Of a DNA stretch of 64,000 bases, positions 62,343 to 64,000 are shown piece by piece. The stretch is from Valencia hispanica (taxonomy: Eukaryota > Chordata > Actinopteri > Cyprinodontiformes > Valenciidae). A program made the position numbers and the translations under genes. The stretch lies in NCBI GenBank assembly GCA_963556495.2, contig OY747704.1, forward strand, positions 11,313,501 through 11,377,500, read 5' to 3'. Within the stretch, counting starts at the first letter, position 1. Each line of letters opens with the position of its first letter. The notes under the pieces are model-generated. The model was not told where the DNA came from and did not search any database. It saw only the letters and a program-made list of their open reading frames with translations.

Positions 62343-63495
62343 TGCAGTCTGCTTATCGCTGTGGAGATGGAGTTGAAGATGCCATCATCCACCTACTTCA
62401 ACCAACCCACTGTCATCTGGACAAAGTAGGCAGCACTGTGAGGATCATGTTCTTTGATTTCTCCAGTGCATTTAACACAATTCAGCCTGATTTGCTTTGT
62501 CAGAAACTCCTGAAGACACAGGTGGAGCCCTCAACAATCGCCTGGATCAATGACTAGCTGACCAACAGACCACAATTTGTGAGACTGAAGAATTGTGTGT
62601 CAAACCAGGTGGTCAGCAGCACAGGAGCACCACAGGGGACCGTACTCTCACCATTCCTTTTTACTCTGTACACCTCAGACTTCCAGTACAAATCAGAGAC
62701 CTGTCATCTGCAGAAATACTCAGATGACTCTGCAATTGTTGGGTGTATCAGAGATGGACAAGAAGGTGAATACAGAGAGCTGGTGGACCGCTTTGTGACA
62801 TGGTGTGGAAACAATCGTCTCACCTTGAATGTGAACAAAACAAAGGAGATGATTGTAGATTTCAGAAGAAACAGGGATAAGTCAAAAACGGTTTCCATCA
62901 TGGGAGAAGAAGTGGAGGTGGTTGAGGAGTATAAATACCTCGGAGTTCACCTTGACAACAGACTGGACTGGAGGCGCAACAGTGAAGCCGTCTACAAGAA
63001 GGGACAGAGCAGACTGTACTTCTTGAGGAAGCTTAGGTTCTTCAAGGTTTGCAGCAAGATGCTGGATATCTTCTACAAGTCTGTTGTGGAGAGTGTAATT
63101 TCTTCAGCCGTCATCTGTTGGGGTAGCAGCATCAGAGCCAGGGATTTAAATTGGCTAAGCAACCTGACAAAGAACGCTGGTTCTGTTCTTGGGACAGCTA
63201 TGGAACATCTGGAGATGATAATGCAAAGAAGGATTCTTCACAAAATCAAAAAAATTATGGTCAACCCTGAGCATCCTCTTCATGAGACAGTCATACAACA
63301 ACAGAGCGTCTTCAGTTTGAGGCTTCTTCAGTTTCGCTGCAATACACACCGCCACAGGAAATCCTTCCTGCCCACAGCCATCATCATCTACAACAACTCC
63401 TTAAAGAATTAATTATATGAGCTATACCAACACTTAATTTCGCTCTGTGATCAATAAAGTATTTTTGAATTGAATTTGAATTGAATTTGAATAGA
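62343..63495 (+). mobile_element. Rex1-type LINE, 5'-truncated, almost open reverse transcriptase
   Basis: The frame begins LQSAYRCGDGVEDAI and continues IMFFDFSSAFNTIQPDLL. It meets a TAG at 62553-62555, then runs open for 277+ codons (62579-63412): GAPQGTVLSPFLFTLYTSDF, the catalytic YSDDSAIVG, EYKYLGVHLDNRLDW and [15 protein letters not shown]. The 3' tail has GATCAATAAAGTATTTTTG and a GAATTGAATTT repeat. It lacks the endonuclease. The fragment at 29744-30062 is from the same family. Confidence 0.9.
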
Positions 63496-63639
63496 TAATG
63501 ATTAATAAAAGTGTACAATTGGCATTGTGCTTTGAGAGAAATTGATTTTATTTTGGATTACAGTAGCTACTTAAATTAGACTGAGTAAGAACAACATTTC
63601 TATAAGGTTATAGGCCATTTTTTCAAATTTTCTAGACAT

Positions 63640-64000
63640 GCCACTAGGTAAGCCACAAAAGGCCATTGCAAACGAAACTCTGTTCCCAGAGTGGTGTATC
63701 TAAGCATATTTATAAAAAAGTATGGTAGGAAAAGGTATACCACCAACAGGCATAACCGCAGCTTTGAAAGGATTGTCAAGCAAAATCCATTCAAGTCAAG
63801 GGGTGGACAGAGGATGGAGTCAGTACATCATGAATCATATTCCTCATGTCAAGCCTGTCCTGAACCAGAGACAATATTAGAAGTGTCTCACCTGGGCTAA
63901 GGAGGAAAAAAACTGGACTGTTGCTCAACGGTCCAAAGTCCTCTTTTCAGATGAAAGTAAAGTTTGCATTTCATTTGGACATCAAAGGTTCCAGAGTCTG
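63640..64000 (+). mobile_element. Tc1/mariner transposase fragment, cut by window end
   Basis: On the + strand, in shifting frames, it reads RSFERIVKQNPFKSRGGQR, then KNWTVAQRSKVLFSDESKVCISFGHQ, the first catalytic Asp region of a Tc1 transposase. It continues past position 64000, so ends and integrity are unknown. Confidence 0.8.

Overview
The window is vertebrate genomic DNA, almost certainly from a teleost (ray-finned) fish. It holds short coding exons with GT-AG introns and conserved vertebrate proteins. The non-coding space is packed with elements typical of teleosts: Tc1/mariner, hAT and PIF/Harbinger DNA transposons, L2- and Rex1-type LINEs, and a tRNA-derived SINE. The species cannot be named from the sequence alone.

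Layout: (1) Positions 1-36063 hold the 3' ~94% of gcn1 (eIF2-alpha kinase activator GCN1) on the + strand. I could trace 52 coding exons, which join in one open frame of 2,499 codons ending at TGA 35548-35550; the first ~172 codons lie upstream of the window. (2) About 1.2 kb downstream, in the same orientation, is a complete six-exon rab35 gene (37282-50945, 201 aa), with a CpG-rich start region and a ~2.1 kb 3' UTR ending near 53.1 kb. This GCN1-RAB35 neighbourhood is the conserved vertebrate order. (3) From ~53.1 kb to the end there is no convincing host gene. That part is a pile of nested transposons plus two segments I cannot classify.

The two genes act in different pathways. GCN1 is a giant HEAT-repeat protein that senses stalled or collided ribosomes and activates GCN2 in the integrated stress response. 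RAB35 is a plasma-membrane/endosome small GTPase. Nothing here suggests a shared function beyond conserved linkage.

The most informative non-genic structures are insertions inside insertions, which let the order of events be read. A 664-bp Harbinger element, with perfect TTA target duplications and a remaining MADF-domain exon, splits a Tc1 transposase inside a gcn1 intron. An L2 LINE in rab35 intron 3 is split by another Tc1. A Tc1 element at 55.3-59.3 kb is split by two L2 copies in opposite orientation. A third Tc1-like element carries a perfect 26-bp inverted duplication. I did not find an undescribed defence or metabolic system; the novelty is in repeat architecture.
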